Shown here piece by piece: positions 54,355 through 64,000 of a DNA stretch of 64,000 bases. Below the pieces are notes generated by a model. The model was not told where the DNA came from and did no database searches. It worked only from the letters and a program-made list of their open reading frames with translations. Each line of letters starts with the position of its first letter. The first letter of the stretch is position 1. The translations under genes were made by a program, and so were the position numbers. Source of the DNA: Acidobacteriaceae bacterium (lineage in GTDB: Bacteria > Acidobacteriota > Terriglobia > Bryobacterales > Bryobacteraceae); the NCBI GenBank assembly GCA_020247055.1, contig JADCJL010000108.1, positions 54,631 through 118,630 on the forward strand. The letters are read 5' to 3'.

Positions 54355-55974
54355 CTACCGGATCGAGATCGGCCCCTCCCGCTGCGAGGCGGTCAGGGCG
54401 CTGATCATTTGCTCCTTGCGCGCTTCGGCGGTTTCGATCGCCGCATCGGTTGCCACCCAATACAAGATTCCGGCCAGCAGCAGGTCCACTGCGAGCACCG
54501 CGAAAAAGGCGGCTTGGGAATCGAGCGCCCAGCGAGCGAGATAGGCGAGCGAAACGGGGATCGACAGCACGGGATAGAGCAGCAGCAGCAGGGCGGTCAC
54601 CATGCCGCCCGAAGAGTTGCGCATCATTTGATTGGGGTCGACCGCGCGCGGATAGGCAATGCTCGAAAGGTTGCCCACCCCCAGCAGCACCAGTGCCGTC
54701 ACGGCCAGCACCCCGGCTGCCTCCAGAAACTGGGTGAAGTCCACCGGGACCGGCAGCAGCGTCGAGGTGGCAGTGAGCACCAGCAGGCACAGGAACAGCA
54801 CGAGCGCCGCCACCAGGTTCTTGGCGTACAGCACCGTGCGGATGCCAATCGGCGTGACAAACGTCGTCTGCGCCGCGCCGCGCTCCATGCCGAAGATGTT
54901 CCACAACAGAATGTCGCTCAGCGTCATGAGGACGTACGACATCGACAGCGTCAGATAGTTGCCGGAGACAAACCCCTCGCCGTTACCGCTACGCATGCCG
55001 AACGGCAGAAATAGCAGCGGGCTGAGGACACAGCTCATCAGCAGCATCAGACGGAAGCGGGGCGAGCGGACGAGTAACCGGAGCTCTTTTTCGATCACAG
55101 CCGCCAGCGGGTCCCGGAACAGAAGCGCCGGCGCCCGGTAGATCCCCTCAACCCACCTCTCGCTCCGCCGCACCGGTCTGGGCGTCGCGGCGCTGAACTC
55201 CTCCAGGCGCAGCGACCGCGCGAATTGCGCGCGGGCAAACCAATAGGCAAGGCCAATCCAGCCACCGAGCAAAGCCAGCGCCTCCCATCCGCCCTGGCCC
55301 GCGGCCAGCAGGGCGGTAGCTTTCCACGGCAGGAAGCGGTTCAGCCGGACTGTCTGCTCGAACTGGGCCACCAGCGGCGCCGGCAGTCCATTCATCGAGA
55401 CCAGTTGCGGCAGCACCAGCAGCAGAAGCAGGCAGCCGACCAGGATCTCCCGCACCCAGCGGCGCTGCAGCATCCGCTCAAGCAGCGTCTTCAGACCGCT
55501 CGATAACAGTAAGTTAAACGCCCCGAAAGCCAGCAGCGGCAGCGGTGCCCACCACGGCAGTCCCGGATTCCAGGCCACCCCGGCGCAGAGTCCCAGTAGC
55601 ACCAGCAGCATCTCAAGCCCCGTCGATACCCGCAGGGCCAACTCGAGCAGGAATAGTTGGCCGGGCGGGATGGGGTAGACGAGCAGCCGTTTGACGTCGA
55701 GGAAGGCGCCGCTCGAAGCCAGCACGATCGGAAACACCTGCCAAAAGAAGAAGTTAAAGAAGAGAACGGTTCCCAACACCAACTCGATCGATTCCGACCG
55801 CCCGCCGCCCCGGCCCGTCAACAGCGCCGCACCCGCCGCCAGGCCCGCCCACAATCCGTACCAGAGCAGGCTGCTCAACCAGGAAAATACGATACCCGTC
55901 TTGTGGGAGCCGAGTACGAAGTTGCGCTGCGCGCGCCACTGCGCCCAGACAATCGCGCGGACCGGGCCCAGCAT
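54355..55974 (-). CDS. ABC-2-type transporter permease-like membrane protein
   Basis: Many TM segments; overlaps the downstream end of the ABC ATPase gene by 1 nt or abuts it; start at MLGPVRAIVWAQW. Confidence 0.8.
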   Translation of the reverse strand: MLGPVRAIVWAQWRAQRNFVLGSHKTGIVFSWLSSLLWYGLWAGLAAGAALLTGRGGGRSESIELVLGTVLFFNFFFWQVFPIVLASSGAFLDVKRLLVYPIPPGQLFLLELALRVSTGLEMLLVLLGLCAGVAWNPGLPWWAPLPLLAFGAFNLLLSSGLKTLLERMLQRRWVREILVGCLLLLLVLPQLVSMNGLPAPLVAQFEQTVRLNRFLPWKATALLAAGQGGWEALALLGGWIGLAYWFARAQFARSLRLEEFSAATPRPVRRSERWVEGIYRAPALLFRDPLAAVIEKELRLLVRSPRFRLMLLMSCVLSPLLFLPFGMRSGNGEGFVSGNYLTLSMSYVLMTLSDILLWNIFGMERGAAQTTFVTPIGIRTVLYAKNLVAALVLFLCLLVLTATSTLLPVPVDFTQFLEAAGVLAVTALVLLGVGNLSSIAYPRAVDPNQMMRNSSGGMVTALLLLLYPVLSIPVSLAYLARWALDSQAAFFAVLAVDLLLAGILYWVATDAAIETAEARKEQMISALTASQREGPISIR

Positions 55975-55975
55975 G

Positions 55976-56758
55976 CTAGAGCCACTCCAGCGCATCGGCC
56001 GCGCGGGGCGCGGCGCCCACCACGCGCACGAAGATCTCCTCGAGCGTTTCGCTGCCCGTGCGCAGCCGGGCCATCGGCTCGTCGATCACCAGTTTCCCGT
56101 CATGGATGATCGCCACCCGGTCGCAAAGCCGCTCGACCACGTCGAGGACATGGGAGGTCAGGAAGATGGTAGCCCCGCGGCGGACCCGGTCAGCCAGGAT
56201 ATCCTTCATCAGCCGCGCGCCCACGGCGTCGACACCCTCAAAGGGCTCATCCAGCAGAAACAACTGCGGAGAGTGGATCAGCGCAGCGGCCATCGCCACG
56301 CGTTTGCGCATACCCTTCGAGTATTCGCCGATCAGCTTCTGCTCATGGCCGTCCATTTCGAATAAGGCGAGCAGTTCCCGGCTCCGCTCCCGGGCGAGGT
56401 CCGGCGCGAGGCCATAGAGCCGTCCGCTGAATGCGAGAAACTCCGGACCCGTCAACTGATCAAACAGCAGCGTATCGTCCGGCACCAGACCGATTTGCCG
56501 CTTGATGGCGACGGCATCGTCCGGCATCCGCAACCCGAGCATTTCGATCTCGCCCGCGGTGGGCGCCGCCAGGCCCATCAGCATTTTGATCGTGGTGGTC
56601 TTCCCCGCCCCGTTCGGTCCCAGAAAGCCGAAAAAGCAGCCCCGGGGCACCGTCAGCGTCAAACCATCCACGGCGGCCTTGGTTCCGTAAACTTTCCTAA
56701 GATCCCGGACGGCCACGGCGGGCGGCTGTACAAACGGAGGAGGCTCAATCACAACCAA
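55976..56758 (-). CDS. ABC transporter ATP-binding protein
   Basis: GFLGPNGAGKTTTIKMLMGL, YSKGMRKRVAMAAALIHSPQLFLLDEPFEGVD. Confidence 0.95.
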   Translation of the reverse strand: MVVIEPPPFVQPPAVAVRDLRKVYGTKAAVDGLTLTVPRGCFFGFLGPNGAGKTTTIKMLMGLAAPTAGEIEMLGLRMPDDAVAIKRQIGLVPDDTLLFDQLTGPEFLAFSGRLYGLAPDLARERSRELLALFEMDGHEQKLIGEYSKGMRKRVAMAAALIHSPQLFLLDEPFEGVDAVGARLMKDILADRVRRGATIFLTSHVLDVVERLCDRVAIIHDGKLVIDEPMARLRTGSETLEEIFVRVVGAAPRAADALEWL

Positions 56759-56811
56759 TAGTCTAAGACTTTTATCCGAAGGGTCGAGGAGGTGATTGAG
56801 AAGTAGCCGCC

Positions 56812-57678
56812 ATGAATGCCATCATTACCCCTTCCGTAGCCAGAGAGAAAGCGCTGCATGCGCTTGGACAACTTCCCCCGTTCAACCCCGTTCTCGCCAA
56901 ACTGATGGCCACCCTCGCCCGCGAGGATGTCATGCTCACCGATTTGGCGGATTGGATCGAGAAAGATGCCGTGCTGGCCGGAAACGTCCTGCGCATCGTG
57001 AACTCGGCCGCCTATGGGCGTTCGGCCTCGATCAGCAGCGTCCGTCAGGCGATCGCGATTCTCGGTACGGTCAAGCTGCGCAACATCATTTTGGCCATGC
57101 AGGTGGCCCGGATGATGACGCAGTTGAAGTTGCCGAAGGGATGGTCGGATACGCGCTTCAACCAGCACGCGATTGCTACCGCGCTCATGGCGGATCTGTT
57201 GGCGCAGTATCTGCCGGTGGATTACGCCGAGGGGGCTTTTATCGCCGGTCTGATGCACGATCTGGGCAAACTGATGTTTGCCGTTGGCTTGCCGGAGGCC
57301 TACTCCGAGGTCTGCCAGATGCAGAAGCAGTCTGGCCGGCCGGCCATCGAATGCGAGAGCGAACTGCTCGGGGTGACGCATCCGGAGTTGTCGCTGGCAG
57401 TGCTCGAAAAGTGGCAGCTGCCGTTACCGATCCGCGCCGCCGTCCGCCACCACCATGCTCCCGACGAGAACGCCGCCGGGCCGGGTCTCCTCTCGCTCAG
57501 CCGGGCGCTCCAAGTGGCAGACCAAGCCATCAACGGGTTAGGAATCACCCTGCTCCCCACGGATCAGCCGCCGGTCGACCCCACCCCACTGCTCGAAGAA
57601 GTGGGCCTCAAGAGCAAGGCTGAACGGGTGATCGATGCCTTTCATAAAGACTTGAGTGCCATGAAGGCCGGTATCTAG
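56812..57678 (+). CDS. HDOD-domain protein
   Basis: LPPFNPVLAKLMATLAREDVMLTDLADWIEKDAVLAGNVLRIVNSAAYG, AFIAGLMHDLGKLMF. Confidence 0.9.
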   Translation: MNAIITPSVAREKALHALGQLPPFNPVLAKLMATLAREDVMLTDLADWIEKDAVLAGNVLRIVNSAAYGRSASISSVRQAIAILGTVKLRNIILAMQVARMMTQLKLPKGWSDTRFNQHAIATALMADLLAQYLPVDYAEGAFIAGLMHDLGKLMFAVGLPEAYSEVCQMQKQSGRPAIECESELLGVTHPELSLAVLEKWQLPLPIRAAVRHHHAPDENAAGPGLLSLSRALQVADQAINGLGITLLPTDQPPVDPTPLLEEVGLKSKAERVIDAFHKDLSAMKAGI

Positions 57679-58799
57679 GCGAAGGGAATCTCGGCAACAT
57701 AAACCTGCGCGTGGCCGGTTCGGTCGCTCGTGAACACTACCGAGCGCTCGTCCCGGCTGAAGGAGGGATGCGGGTGCGTCCACTGGGGTCCATAAACGGT
57801 GTCCGTACCCGCTTCCATCCAGCTCAGCACTCGCCCGTGGGCCCCGCTCCGGGCCGCCGCAAAGTCCTCCGCCAGCGCATACCGGCTCCGCCGCCACTGC
57901 GTCCCCGCGTTGCTCGACTCCGGCAGGCAAACCAGCCGGCGTTTTCCCGTCGCAACGTCCACCAGGAAGATGCCCTCGTCCGGGTGATTGGTGTCGCACA
58001 AGACCTGCGTACCTGCCCGGTTCGGCGTAATGTGCCAGGCGTTGAACGATGCGATGGTGCGGTGCTCCCGCGTCCGCCAATCCATCACCCGCAACTCCCG
58101 GGGCCACACCGTATAGATGAGTTGCCCGGTCACCCCCAGAAACGTCTCGTGCACCACGAACTCGTCGTTGTCGTGCCGATACAGACACTCGAGGCCCGTA
58201 CCGTCCCGTCGCACCCGGTGCATTCGCGGAGCCGGATCGCCCGCAAACAGGATCCACTCCGGCTCGGCGGGATGAAACTGTGGATGGATCACCGTTCGTT
58301 GAAACGGAATCCAGTGCCAGTCCGCACCATCCGTCCTTCCCACGGCGAGGCCGGCGGTGTTGTCCCGTTTGCACGCCGCTACCAGCCACAGGCCGGAAGC
58401 GTCCAGCGAGCATTCCCCCATCGACGCGGTCCCGTAATCCACCACGCACCGTTCCTCGAGCGTGGCCAAACTGAGCCACCAGATACCGCCGCCGCGGACA
58501 AAGAACACCCGCTCGCCCGCCGGATCAATTGCCGGCGAAAAGGGGTGCAGGCACGCCCCGTCGGTAAGTTGCAGGATGTCCCCGCCCGGAAACTCGGTTA
58601 CCGCAAAAAGCTGCCATCCGCCCTCGCGATTCGAGACGAACAACATCGTCCTGCCATCCGGGGTGAAGGAGTTTTGCAGGAAATAAGTCGCGTGATTGAT
58701 GGATGGAGAGGACGTCAGCTGATGAATCCGGGCGCCGGTAGCCCGGTCCCGGTGCAGTGAGTACTCCGAGCGCAGCCGCCGCCCCTTCGCCTGGTTCAT
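57675..58799 (-). CDS. Oligogalacturonate-lyase-like beta-propeller protein
   Basis: HRDRATGARIHQLTSSPSINHATYFLQNSFTPDGRTMLFVSNREG; HPHPSFSRDERSVVFTSDRTGHAQVY. Confidence 0.75.
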   Translation of the reverse strand: MNQAKGRRLRSEYSLHRDRATGARIHQLTSSPSINHATYFLQNSFTPDGRTMLFVSNREGGWQLFAVTEFPGGDILQLTDGACLHPFSPAIDPAGERVFFVRGGGIWWLSLATLEERCVVDYGTASMGECSLDASGLWLVAACKRDNTAGLAVGRTDGADWHWIPFQRTVIHPQFHPAEPEWILFAGDPAPRMHRVRRDGTGLECLYRHDNDEFVVHETFLGVTGQLIYTVWPRELRVMDWRTREHRTIASFNAWHITPNRAGTQVLCDTNHPDEGIFLVDVATGKRRLVCLPESSNAGTQWRRSRYALAEDFAAARSGAHGRVLSWMEAGTDTVYGPQWTHPHPSFSRDERSVVFTSDRTGHAQVYVAEIPFA

Positions 58800-59473
58800 T
58801 TCCGGCTTTTCTTACAGATAAAGATATGCTGCCAAGGCAGGACATCGAGCACTTTGTCGATCCGGAAACCTTCCGGCTCCAACTCCGCCTTCACTTCAGC
58901 CACACTCATCTTGTGTTCGAGGCGGATCGGCACCGATTGGTCCTCCTTGCGAAACTCGAGCAGCACCAGGCGGCCATCGTCTTTGAGCGCTTCCCGCATC
59001 CGCCGCAGCATGAGCTGCGGCCGTGCAAATTCGTGATAGACATCCACCAGCAGAATCAAATCCTGCGACTGGGGCGGTAGCTTGGGGTCGTCCTCCGTGC
59101 TCAGGACGGGTACCACGTTCTCAATCCCTTCCAACCGCAGGCGCCGGGTGAGCAGTTCGAGCATCCGCGGCTGAATGTCCACGGCGTAGACCTTACCGGC
59201 CGGCCCCACCAGACGCGACATCCGCACCGTGTAGTAGCCGCTGCCCGCGCCCAGATCGCACACCGTCATGCCCGGTTGAATATCGAGAGCGCGAATCGCC
59301 TTCGCCGGATTTTCCTCCCTTTCGCGCTCACCCCGCTCGAGCCAATCCGCCCCGGCGGCGCTCATGACGGGCGCGATTACCCGCCCGCTGACCGGATGCT
59401 TCGCCTGAGCCCACAGGCCCAATACCCCACTGAGCAAAAGAGGGAATTGCAATCCTGTTCTGATTACTCGCAT
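58796..59473 (-). CDS. Class I SAM-dependent methyltransferase, exported or membrane-anchored
   Basis: Signal-like N-terminus; IQPGMTVCDLGAGSGYYTVRMSRLVGPAGKVYAVDIQPRML. Confidence 0.88.
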   Translation of the reverse strand: MRVIRTGLQFPLLLSGVLGLWAQAKHPVSGRVIAPVMSAAGADWLERGEREREENPAKAIRALDIQPGMTVCDLGAGSGYYTVRMSRLVGPAGKVYAVDIQPRMLELLTRRLRLEGIENVVPVLSTEDDPKLPPQSQDLILLVDVYHEFARPQLMLRRMREALKDDGRLVLLEFRKEDQSVPIRLEHKMSVAEVKAELEPEGFRIDKVLDVLPWQHIFICKKSRK

Positions 59474-59553
59474 AATGGTGTGTCCTTATTCCGTATCGGG
59501 ACTGCCCGGCACGGCCCGCTATCGTGCACGAAGCCGCTCCCGGGATTCCGGCT

Positions 59554-60087
59554 ATGATCGTGCTATCTCGCTACCTTTCTATCTTATCTCTGGCTCTGCT
59601 CCTTTCGATGTGTCTGTCGTGCGGCAGCGAAGCGCCCAAAGCATCTGCGACCACCTATTCGTTGGGCGATCCCGCCCGGGCGGGGAATGTAACTTACGTT
59701 GGGCTCACAGCCGAGCAGCGCGCGGAGTTGCCCGGCGCCAAACAACCGGCGAAACACCGCTACCTGGTGATTTTCCTGTCCGCCACCAACGGGTCGGGCC
59801 AGGAGATTACCCTGCCCCACACCCGCCTCATCGGCGTCGGCGGCACGGAATACCCCGAGGTAACCGAGATTGAAGGGTTCCCGCAGTGGATGGGGCTGCT
59901 CCGGACCGTTTCCCCAGGCAGTACCGAACAAGGTTATGTTGTATTTGATGTTCCGGTGGGCGCCTACAAGCTGCAGGTCTCAAGCGGAGGAGATCCGGAG
60001 ACGGAGAAGCTGGCCGAGATTGAAATTCCCGCCAGCCTCAGGCCGACCAGTCCCAGTGGGCTGGGCGGTCCTTCTCTTAGCAAGTAG
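59554..60087 (+). CDS. Putative lipoprotein, DUF4352-like
   Basis: MIVLSRYLSILSLALLLSMCLSCGSE lipobox-like; RYLVIFLSATNGSGQEITLPHTRLIGVGGTEY. Confidence 0.65.
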   Translation: MIVLSRYLSILSLALLLSMCLSCGSEAPKASATTYSLGDPARAGNVTYVGLTAEQRAELPGAKQPAKHRYLVIFLSATNGSGQEITLPHTRLIGVGGTEYPEVTEIEGFPQWMGLLRTVSPGSTEQGYVVFDVPVGAYKLQVSSGGDPETEKLAEIEIPASLRPTSPSGLGGPSLSK

Positions 60088-60922
60088 TCTCTGCCCCACG
60101 GGCCGCTCCCAACCCTTGCCCGGCGGGCCAGGGCAGGTCGCCCTCGCCATCGACCAGTTAACGATCAGCGCTACCGATGGCGGGACCGCCATTGACCGGC
60201 CATTTGCGAGTGGAGAGACGGTTTTCGTCCGCTTCACCGTCAGCGGCGCCCGCTCCGCCAAAGCGGATGAGGAGAGCGACCCGCGGGTCCGCCTGCGCTA
60301 TCAGATGAGCTTGACGGATAGCGCCGGCTTGGCGCTCGCCAAATCGCTGGCGGGCGAGGTAGTAGCGGACTTGGCGCCGCAGGATAAACAGTGGAGGCCG
60401 AAGGTGCAGGCCGAATTGGAACTGCCGGCCGGCCTCGTCCGGGGCGAGGCCACGCTCGAAATCCGGCTGGAAGACCAGGTGGCGGGCACGGCCACGGCGC
60501 GCCGGACGCCGGTGCCTCTCGCGGGGCCGGTGGTGCCTGCCGATGCCCCGCTCGGGCCTGCCGCGTTCGGCTTCTACCGGCAGGAGGAGGATCCCGAACC
60601 GGTGCTGACGCCCGTTTACCGCGCCGGGGAGACCGTCTGGGCGCGATTTTCGATTATCGGTTTTGCCCGGACGGACGCCAATCGCTACGACGTTTCTTAC
60701 GGGCTGGAGGCGTTCAACGCCGCGGGGGCGAGCCTGTTCCGACAGGAGATCGCCGCCGAACAGACTGGGGAATCGGCCTACCCGCGGCGGTACCTGCCGA
60801 GCGTTCTGAGCCTGAATCTGAGCCGCGATCTGGCGCCGGGGGCCTACCGTCTGCAGTTGCTGCTCCACGACCGCATCAGCGGCCGGCGCGCCGCGTCCGA
60901 TCATCGCTTTACCGTCGAGTGA
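60056..60922 (+). CDS. Hypothetical secreted protein
   Basis: Likely GTG start at 60056 giving signal peptide [19 protein letters not shown]; overlaps the upstream gene by 32 nt; two similar beta-rich halves ([16 protein letters not shown] / [17 protein letters not shown]). Confidence 0.6.
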   Translation: MGWAVLLLASSLCPTGRSQPLPGGPGQVALAIDQLTISATDGGTAIDRPFASGETVFVRFTVSGARSAKADEESDPRVRLRYQMSLTDSAGLALAKSLAGEVVADLAPQDKQWRPKVQAELELPAGLVRGEATLEIRLEDQVAGTATARRTPVPLAGPVVPADAPLGPAAFGFYRQEEDPEPVLTPVYRAGETVWARFSIIGFARTDANRYDVSYGLEAFNAAGASLFRQEIAAEQTGESAYPRRYLPSVLSLNLSRDLAPGAYRLQLLLHDRISGRRAASDHRFTVE

Positions 60923-60953
60923 GAGGATTCCGCGTCGGGCCCACTCCTGTAAC

Positions 60954-62468
60954 ATGGGCCTGTTTCGTACCCGGTCAGCGGCGGTATTCGGCATTGATGC
61001 GCATTTGATTGACGTCGAAGTGGACCTCTACAACTCCGGCTCCGCCCGGGACTTCATCACGGTGGGCATGCCGGACCTGGCCGTCCGCGAGAGCCGCGAA
61101 CGAATCAAGTCGGCTCTGACCAACTCCGGCTTCGGCTACCCGGCCCGCGCCGTGACCATTAACCTGGCGCCGGCCAACGTCCGGAAGGAGGGCCCGGGGT
61201 TTGACCTGCCGATGGCGCTCGGCATCCTGGGCGCCATGGGGACGCTGCGGGCGAGCGAGCAGCACCTGGCCATCGGCGAGTTGTCGCTCGATGGCGCCGT
61301 GCGGCCGATTCGCGGTGCGCTTTCGATTGCGGTGTGCGCCCGTGAGCGCAACGTCCGCAACGTGATAGTGCCGCTCGAGAACGCGGCCGAGGCCGCCGTC
61401 GTCGAGGGTGTGAATGTCTTCGGCGTCAAGCATATCGCCGAGGCGGTCGGCATCGTCAACGACCCGATGAAGTTCGACCCGGTGCCTTCCGCGGTGGATA
61501 CGGCGGCAACGCCGGACTACCCCGACTTTTCGGATGTGCGCGGCCAGTCGACCGCCAAGCGGGCGCTCGAAGTTGCCGCGGCCGGCGGCCATAACGTTCT
61601 GCTGGTGGGCCCCCCGGGCTCCGGCAAGACGATGCTCGCCAAACGGTTTGCCGGGATCCTGCCGCCGTTGACCTTCGCCGAATCGCTGGAGACGACGCAG
61701 ATTCATTCGGTGGCCGGGCAGCTGGCCAAGGGCCACGGGCTGCTGCGGCTGCGGCCGTTCCGGTCGCCGCATCATACGGTCTCCGACGCCGGGCTGATCG
61801 GGGGCGGCAGCGGCACGCCGCGGCCGGGCGAGGCGAGCCTGGCGCACCACGGGGTGCTGTTTCTCGATGAGTTTCCGGAGTTTGCGCGTAACGTACTCGA
61901 GCAGCTGCGGCAGCCGATGGAGGAGGGTGCCGTGACCATCGCTCGCGCCGGCATTTCGACGCGCTTTCCGGCCCGGTTTATGTTGGTGGCGGCTATGAAC
62001 CCGTGTCCGTGCGGGTTCCACGGGGACCCGACGCGGGAGTGCCGGTGTACGCCGGGGATCATCCAGCGGTACCTGGCCAAGATCAGCGGGCCGATGCTCG
62101 ACCGGATCGACCTGCATATCGAAGTTCCGGCCGTGCCGTACAAAGATCTTCGCGGGGCCGATGCGGCTACCAGCTCCGACCACTTCCGACAGCGGGTCGA
62201 GGCCGCGCGGGAAAAACAGCGGGGGCGCGGCTTCTACAACGCGCTCATCCCCAGCGCCCAACTGCGCACCCACTGCGGCCTCGACGAGGCCGGCGAGCGA
62301 ACTCTCGAAATGGCCGTGCGGCGCATGGGCCTCAGCGCCCGCGCCCACGACCGAATCCTGAAAGTGGCGAGGACCATCGCCGACCTCGACGGGCGAGAAC
62401 AGATCGGCGCCAAACACCTCGCCGAGGCCGTGCAGTACCGCAGCCTCGACCGAACCTACTGGAATTAA
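60954..62468 (+). CDS. comM: YifB/ComM-family Mg-chelatase-like AAA ATPase
   Basis: [82 protein letters not shown]. Confidence 0.95.
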   Translation: MGLFRTRSAAVFGIDAHLIDVEVDLYNSGSARDFITVGMPDLAVRESRERIKSALTNSGFGYPARAVTINLAPANVRKEGPGFDLPMALGILGAMGTLRASEQHLAIGELSLDGAVRPIRGALSIAVCARERNVRNVIVPLENAAEAAVVEGVNVFGVKHIAEAVGIVNDPMKFDPVPSAVDTAATPDYPDFSDVRGQSTAKRALEVAAAGGHNVLLVGPPGSGKTMLAKRFAGILPPLTFAESLETTQIHSVAGQLAKGHGLLRLRPFRSPHHTVSDAGLIGGGSGTPRPGEASLAHHGVLFLDEFPEFARNVLEQLRQPMEEGAVTIARAGISTRFPARFMLVAAMNPCPCGFHGDPTRECRCTPGIIQRYLAKISGPMLDRIDLHIEVPAVPYKDLRGADAATSSDHFRQRVEAAREKQRGRGFYNALIPSAQLRTHCGLDEAGERTLEMAVRRMGLSARAHDRILKVARTIADLDGREQIGAKHLAEAVQYRSLDRTYWN

Positions 62469-62568
62469 ACTTGTATCTCGGCAGGGGCGGGCCGCAAGCC
62501 GGCGATGCCCGGGAGCGGCCCGCAACAGGATCTCGACAGGTTTCTGCCGGCGGAGATCGGCCGATTCG

Positions 62569-62626
62569 GGTTTCTGTTGGGTTCTGTTGGGATCCAGTTG
62601 GGTTCTGCTTGGGTTCTGTGGGGATC
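62569..62626. repeat. Short degenerate G/T-rich tandem repeat (about 10-11 nt unit, 5-6 copies)
   Basis: ggtttctgttg ggttctgttg ggatccagttg ggttctgcttg ggttctgtgg ggatcgg. Confidence 0.7.
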
Positions 62627-62735
62627 GGTTTTTGAAAGAACCGAACTTGTAAGTATTTTCTTTTGAGTCACTTTCTGGGTTCTTCCTTTCGCGGGCGGGT
62701 GTGCGCGTGCGTGCGTGTGCGCGCGGTATATTGAT

Positions 62736-62770
62736 ACGGCCCGGCGGGGTTCGATGCCCCGCCGGGCCGT
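62736..62770. repeat. Perfect 14-bp inverted repeat (strong hairpin)
   Basis: acggcccggcgggg (62736-62749) / ccccgccgggccgt (62757-62770), 7-nt loop ttcgatg. Confidence 0.85.
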
Positions 62771-62939
62771 GCCCGTTGTGCGGACGGGGAGCCGTGAGTT
62801 TGGGCGAGAAAGGCTTTGCCTGGCGCATGGGAATGATCCTCCGGGACGCTTTCAGGTTGGCATGGCGGGGAGGGTAATCCGGGTGGGGGTGTCGCGGGAG
62901 GCCCGTGGTTATTGGGGGGAAAAATTCCGATGGGTTGTG

Positions 62940-63365
62940 AATCATCATTCCCGGCTTGCGCGGAGGCACAAGCGGGAGCGGCGGACGTATGACCCGCTGC
63001 GACTGCAGTTGACAGGGATTGCCTATGAGCGTTGTTTGGACAACACGGCGGCTTGCGGGACGGTGGAGGCGGTGCGGGCGTTTGGGTTTGGATACGTTGC
63101 CGCGGGCTTGGGCAACGGTGGCGGGCCGAATAATCATGGGAATGTGCGAACGCAGTCGATGGCGGATCCTGGGGTGGGGGGGTGATGCAGGTTTACGGGT
63201 ATGACCCTGTGAACCGGTTGACGACGTTTGAGGAAGGGGAGATTTCGGAGACGAACTGCGATGACGAGCACGGTAACGGGGCGGTGTTGGCCGCGGGGGG
63301 CGGGGTGTCGCCGCTGGTGGTGAGCAGAGAGCGCATGGACACCCTGGCCGCAGCGGAAGACGGCG
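62940..63365 (+). pseudogene. Rhs/YD-repeat fragment, frameshifted
   Basis: YDPLRLQLTGIAYERC...NNHGNVRTQSMADPGVGG in one frame, then VYGYDPVNRLTTFEEGEISETNCDDEHGN in another frame across a G7 run at 63176-63182. Confidence 0.7.
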
Positions 63366-63366
63366 A

Positions 63367-63840
63367 ATGACGTACACTGCCTTCATGGCGGCTCAAGCAA
63401 AACTTTTGCTTCTTTGTTTGGCCGCCTTGTGTCTGCCCGCCTTTGCGAATGCACCCCGGGACTTGCGGCTTACCGAAAGACTGCCCTCGCATCGGGGTTC
63501 GACCGCCTTCACGGAAGGTGCGGCGTCGGAGACCAACAATTACGATTCGTTTGGCAATCGATGGGTGACCGCCGTCCGCGGTTTGGTGGCCGATCCATTG
63601 ACCCCTGCTGGTCCGGGTTGGTTTAGTGCGGCGAGCAATCAGATGACAGGCGTTCCGTATGATGCGGCCGGGAACCAGATCCAGTTCAATCCCTACACGT
63701 TGAGCTACGACGCGGAGGGGCGTGTGGTCTCGGCGACTAGTGCCGCGAACGGAAGCGCGGTGTACGCGTATGACGGCGAGGGGCGGCGGGTCAAGAAGAT
63801 TGTCAACGGGAATGCCACAACGGTATACGTCTACCTATGA
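63367..63840 (+). pseudogene. Truncated Rhs/YD-repeat ORF with signal-peptide-like N-terminus
   Basis: MAAQAKLLLLCLAALCLPAFANA then ETNNYDSFGNRWVTAV...YDAAGNQIQFNPYTLSYDAEGRVVSATSAANGSAVYAYDGEGRRVKKIVNGNATTVYVYL*, ending abruptly. Confidence 0.7.
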
Positions 63841-63842
63841 TT

Positions 63843-63864
63843 GTGTCAACTGAAAAGTTGACAC
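63843..63864. repeat. Perfect 9-bp inverted repeat at the Rhs truncation point
   Basis: gtgtcaact (63843-63851) gaaa agttgacac (63856-63864). Confidence 0.8.
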
Positions 63865-64000
63865 GGCGGGGTCTGGACGGTGGCTGAGGGTGCGGATCTG
63901 GGCGTGCGGGAGCAGGCCAGCGGGCTGGGGGCCCTATGAGAAAGCACACTGCGGGCGCGGTGGGTGGTGCAAGGCCGGGCGTAGCCCGCCCGTAGGGTCG

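Noticed and set aside
62569-62626. Short repeats as a CRISPR array
   Set aside because: Units are about 10 nt and contiguous, with no spacers and no cas genes.

Overview
High-GC bacterial chromosomal window. Gene content resembles Acidobacteriota of the Bryobacter/Solibacter type: ADOP-type permease, Oar-like TonB receptor, repeated DUF1549/DUF1553 + DUF1501 pairs. This taxonomic guess was not tested by search. The window starts inside gltB and reads through gltD, a small DUF4160/DUF2442 pair, infC, a Ser/Thr kinase, an ADOP permease, tRNA-Pro, hldD, a cytochrome b/c fusion with Rieske, and an amt-glnB-glnD nitrogen cluster. It continues with a minus-strand operon-like run (redoxin, hemD, Tat-type FMN alpha-hydroxyacid dehydrogenase, hexaheme cytochrome c, atpZ/I/B/E), then tRNA(CAU), an ABC ATPase, a TonB-type receptor, M20 peptidase, murJ, ABC-2 transporter, HDOD protein and comM. 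It ends in a decayed Rhs/YD-repeat locus with strong inverted repeats. Most promising leads: (1) the predicted exported FMN dehydrogenase overlapping a hexaheme cytochrome c, directly upstream of F0 ATP synthase genes; (2) three DUF1549/DUF1553-DUF1501 pairs with different domain architectures; (3) a tRNA whose CCA end lies 6 nt from the start codon of one of those pairs; (4) the broken Rhs locus at the right edge. No CRISPR array, prophage or classical defence island was recognised. All family names come from reading the translated sequences; no database search was run.
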